In this document: one piece after another, positions 62,396 to 64,000 of the stretch
Numbering within the stretch: position 1 is the stretch's first letter
Layout of the letters: every line of letters starts with the position of its first letter
Assembly (NCBI GenBank): GCA_963712305.1
Contig: CAVQHI010000002.1
Location: 868,001-932,000, forward strand
DNA from: DATFNI01 sp963712305
GTDB lineage: Bacteria > Bacteroidota > Rhodothermia > Balneolales > DATFMH01
DNA: 64,000 nucleotides
Reading direction: 5' to 3'
Translations under genes and position numbers: made by a program
Notes under the pieces: generated by a model
What the model was told of the DNA's origin: nothing
The model's input: only the letters and a program-made list of their open reading frames with translations
Database searches by the model: none

Positions 62396-63685
62396 ATGAA
62401 AAAACTAACAACATATATTCTACCTTTAATTCTGGCCATCTCGCTTACAGGGTGCTATACCCAGTTCCAGACGCTGAATGATCACTATTATGGTGGTGAT
62501 GACGGCTCTTATGCACAGAACAGTGACGATGCGTATGCTGAGGGATATCAATCAGGTTCGATTGATTATTCGCAGTATGCTTTCCGGGATTACAACTATA
62601 CCCGCTATTGGGAAGACTACTATGGCGGATATTATAACCCGTATTGGTCCGGCTTCAGCCCGTTTTATAATCCAATGCTTCATCCTTACGGATATATGGG
62701 ATTTGGTTATACCTACAATCCCTATTTAGCTTTTTCTATAGGATTCTTTAACTACGGCTATTCCCCATATTCGTATGGATATTCTCCTTACGGCTACGGC
62801 TACGGCTACGGCTACGGATATGGATATCATCACGGCTACTATAGCTACAACTATTACGATGTGCCGAATTCGGGTCATAACGTATACAAAAATCAACACC
62901 CGCGTTCCAGCGGTGTTCAGCCAGTGACCGATCGTAATAATGGTTCCTATGGATATACCCGCCCGTCGCGTGGTACAAGTTATACACCTCGTTCCTCCGG
63001 TAATTCTGGTAATACAACCCAGGGTACCAGCACCCGTCCGACAAGACAGCCACGCAGCAGCGGAACCACAAGCAGTCCGCAAAGAGCTCCGCGCAGCAGT
63101 GGTCACTCCACGCCATCTAATAGTGGCGGCAATGGAGGAAGCCGTCCTGATCGTGGTGGAAATCATCAGAGTCTGATTAGCAACCCTGGTTTGAACTCAA
63201 CACAATCCAGTAATCCTGTAAACAACGGCCGAAACTATTACAGGCCGTCCCGGAATGAGGGAACCCAGCAGAATGCGAATACCCAACCATCCCGGAATGA
63301 TTACTCTTTTCACAGTCTGCTTCGCCCTGACAGGGGTTCAAATCAAACAAACGTTGTTCGTAACAACAGCTCTCAAAACAGCCAGGTAACAAACAACAAT
63401 ACGCGTCAACAAAGAAGTGTACGTTCAAATCAGAGTTCCAATAATCAGAGCCGAAGCAACTTCTATCGTCCATCAAATAACTTCACCCGGAATCTGAATT
63501 CCGGTTATAACAGAAGCTCGCAATCAACAAATAGTCACAAGGCGACTTATTCGACACCTCGTCAAACGTTCAAAAGCTTTTCATCACCACGTGTTGAAAG
63601 AGCACCGAGAGTTAGTCGCTCAAGCAGTAGTAATACCTCACATAATTCTTCTTCTTCATCCGGTAGTCGCCCAAGACGTCACTAA
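62396..63685 (+). CDS. Tyr/Gly-rich low-complexity lipoprotein
   Basis: 429 residues. A lipoprotein signal peptide ends in LTGC, so the mature protein starts at about Cys20. The first third is extremely Tyr- and Gly-rich (YGYSPYSYGYSPYGYGYGYG) with many Asn and Pro. The rest is Ser-, Asn-, Arg- and Gln-rich with scattered PRSSG repeats and ends in a basic tail (GSRPRRH). No fold can be assigned. Such composition suits a disordered, surface or matrix-associated protein. The tract at 62791-62816 is a tandem ggctac hexamer repeat that could slip without changing frame. A leader of ~190 bases separates it from the regulator gene. Confidence 0.8.
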   Translation: MKKLTTYILPLILAISLTGCYTQFQTLNDHYYGGDDGSYAQNSDDAYAEGYQSGSIDYSQYAFRDYNYTRYWEDYYGGYYNPYWSGFSPFYNPMLHPYGYMGFGYTYNPYLAFSIGFFNYGYSPYSYGYSPYGYGYGYGYGYGYHHGYYSYNYYDVPNSGHNVYKNQHPRSSGVQPVTDRNNGSYGYTRPSRGTSYTPRSSGNSGNTTQGTSTRPTRQPRSSGTTSSPQRAPRSSGHSTPSNSGGNGGSRPDRGGNHQSLISNPGLNSTQSSNPVNNGRNYYRPSRNEGTQQNANTQPSRNDYSFHSLLRPDRGSNQTNVVRNNSSQNSQVTNNNTRQQRSVRSNQSSNNQSRSNFYRPSNNFTRNLNSGYNRSSQSTNSHKATYSTPRQTFKSFSSPRVERAPRVSRSSSSNTSHNSSSSSGSRPRRH

Positions 63686-63770
63686 GATTTTGACTACTAA
63701 CATTGATTAGGTTTTTTCTGCAGACGTTCCCATTTGCTCTGTCACGGATAACGTACGAAATTATTACACT

Positions 63771-64000
63771 ATGAAACGTTTCATTTTTGTTCCCATCCTG
63801 TTGCTTTCCATACTGTTTATAAGTTCAAACCTGAAAGCCCAGAACCGGTTAGATGTGCTGCGCTACAGTGAGACACAACCTGGAAACGGACCACTGAATC
63901 TATCATTAGGTGGAGTCGGGGTTTCTGATGCGTTGGGTTTTGGATCGATTACACAAAACCCGGCAACAGCGGCAATGTTTAATAAGAGCCTTATTTCCGT
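63771..64000 (+). CDS. Outer-membrane protein, FadL/OmpP1-like (5' part only)
   Basis: 76 codons are visible; the frame runs off the right edge. A signal peptide (KRFIFVPILLLSILFISSNL, then KAQ) is followed by LSLGGVGVSDALGFGSITQN, then PATAAMFN, the N-terminal pattern (glycine-rich strand, then NPAT) of OmpP1/FadL/PorV-like transporters of hydrophobic compounds or T9SS partners. The assignment is tentative because the barrel is not in view. Confidence 0.65.
   Translation, partial: MKRFIFVPILLLSILFISSNLKAQNRLDVLRYSETQPGNGPLNLSLGGVGVSDALGFGSITQNPATAAMFNKSLIS

Noticed and set aside
1..64000. tRNA, rRNA, CRISPR arrays, transposase or integrase genes
   Set aside because: None recognised on reading both strands; the repeats seen are short inverted or spacer repeats without evenly spaced units.

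Overview
The window looks like a chromosome segment from the Bacteroidota/FCB group, most like Balneolota or Rhodothermota. Evidence: a short primary sigma factor without region 1.1, two promoters of the Bacteroidota TAnnTTTG type, a type IX secretion C-terminal sorting domain, DUF6090 proteins, a propeller-type sensor kinase, and a fused E2-E1 2-oxoglutarate dehydrogenase. Classical signals also occur: a TTGACA/TATCAT promoter and some strong Shine-Dalgarno sequences. The placement is by inference, because there is no rRNA in the window.

Accessory half (1-24.8 kb). From 1 to 10.4 kb, five minus-strand genes encode paralogous membrane proteins with an N-terminal transmembrane block, a FlgO/TolB-N-like domain and TPR repeats. 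One runs off the left edge, three are intact and one is broken by several frameshifts. Short repeated spacers separate them. The gene at 6147-8216 is a visible mosaic with a very GC-rich core inside an ordinary frame. A secreted amidohydrolase follows (10.9-12.3 kb). From 12.4 to 23.6 kb lie eleven intact DUF6090 genes, one split gene and one C-terminal remnant, nearly end to end, in two runs (12404-14647 and 15238-23560). Each run is headed by a copy of the same 282-bp leader. All share a near-identical membrane anchor and differ strongly beyond it. This array is the best candidate for an undescribed system. A metallo-beta-lactamase-fold hydrolase (23.9 kb) and an NhaD-type antiporter (24.9-26.4 kb) close the half.

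Core half (26.8-64 kb). nuoL-nuoM-pcd-nuoN encode proton-pumping subunits of complex I with a pterin dehydratase inserted between them. rpsF-rpsR-rplI-dsbD follow from their own promoter. Then come a large outer-membrane protein, an ExbB-small membrane protein-ExbD-ExbD energiser operon, thiL, ftsH, a decayed T9SS-exported protein gene, folE2, the fused 2-oxoglutarate dehydrogenase (minus strand), pepF with a GAF/GGDEF-like gene, deoB, the primary sigma factor, a propeller sensor kinase with its NarL-type regulator, a Tyr/Gly-rich lipoprotein, and the start of an outer-membrane protein.

Several intergenic regions carry inverted-repeat elements of MITE/REP type. I saw no tRNA, rRNA, CRISPR array or transposase gene.
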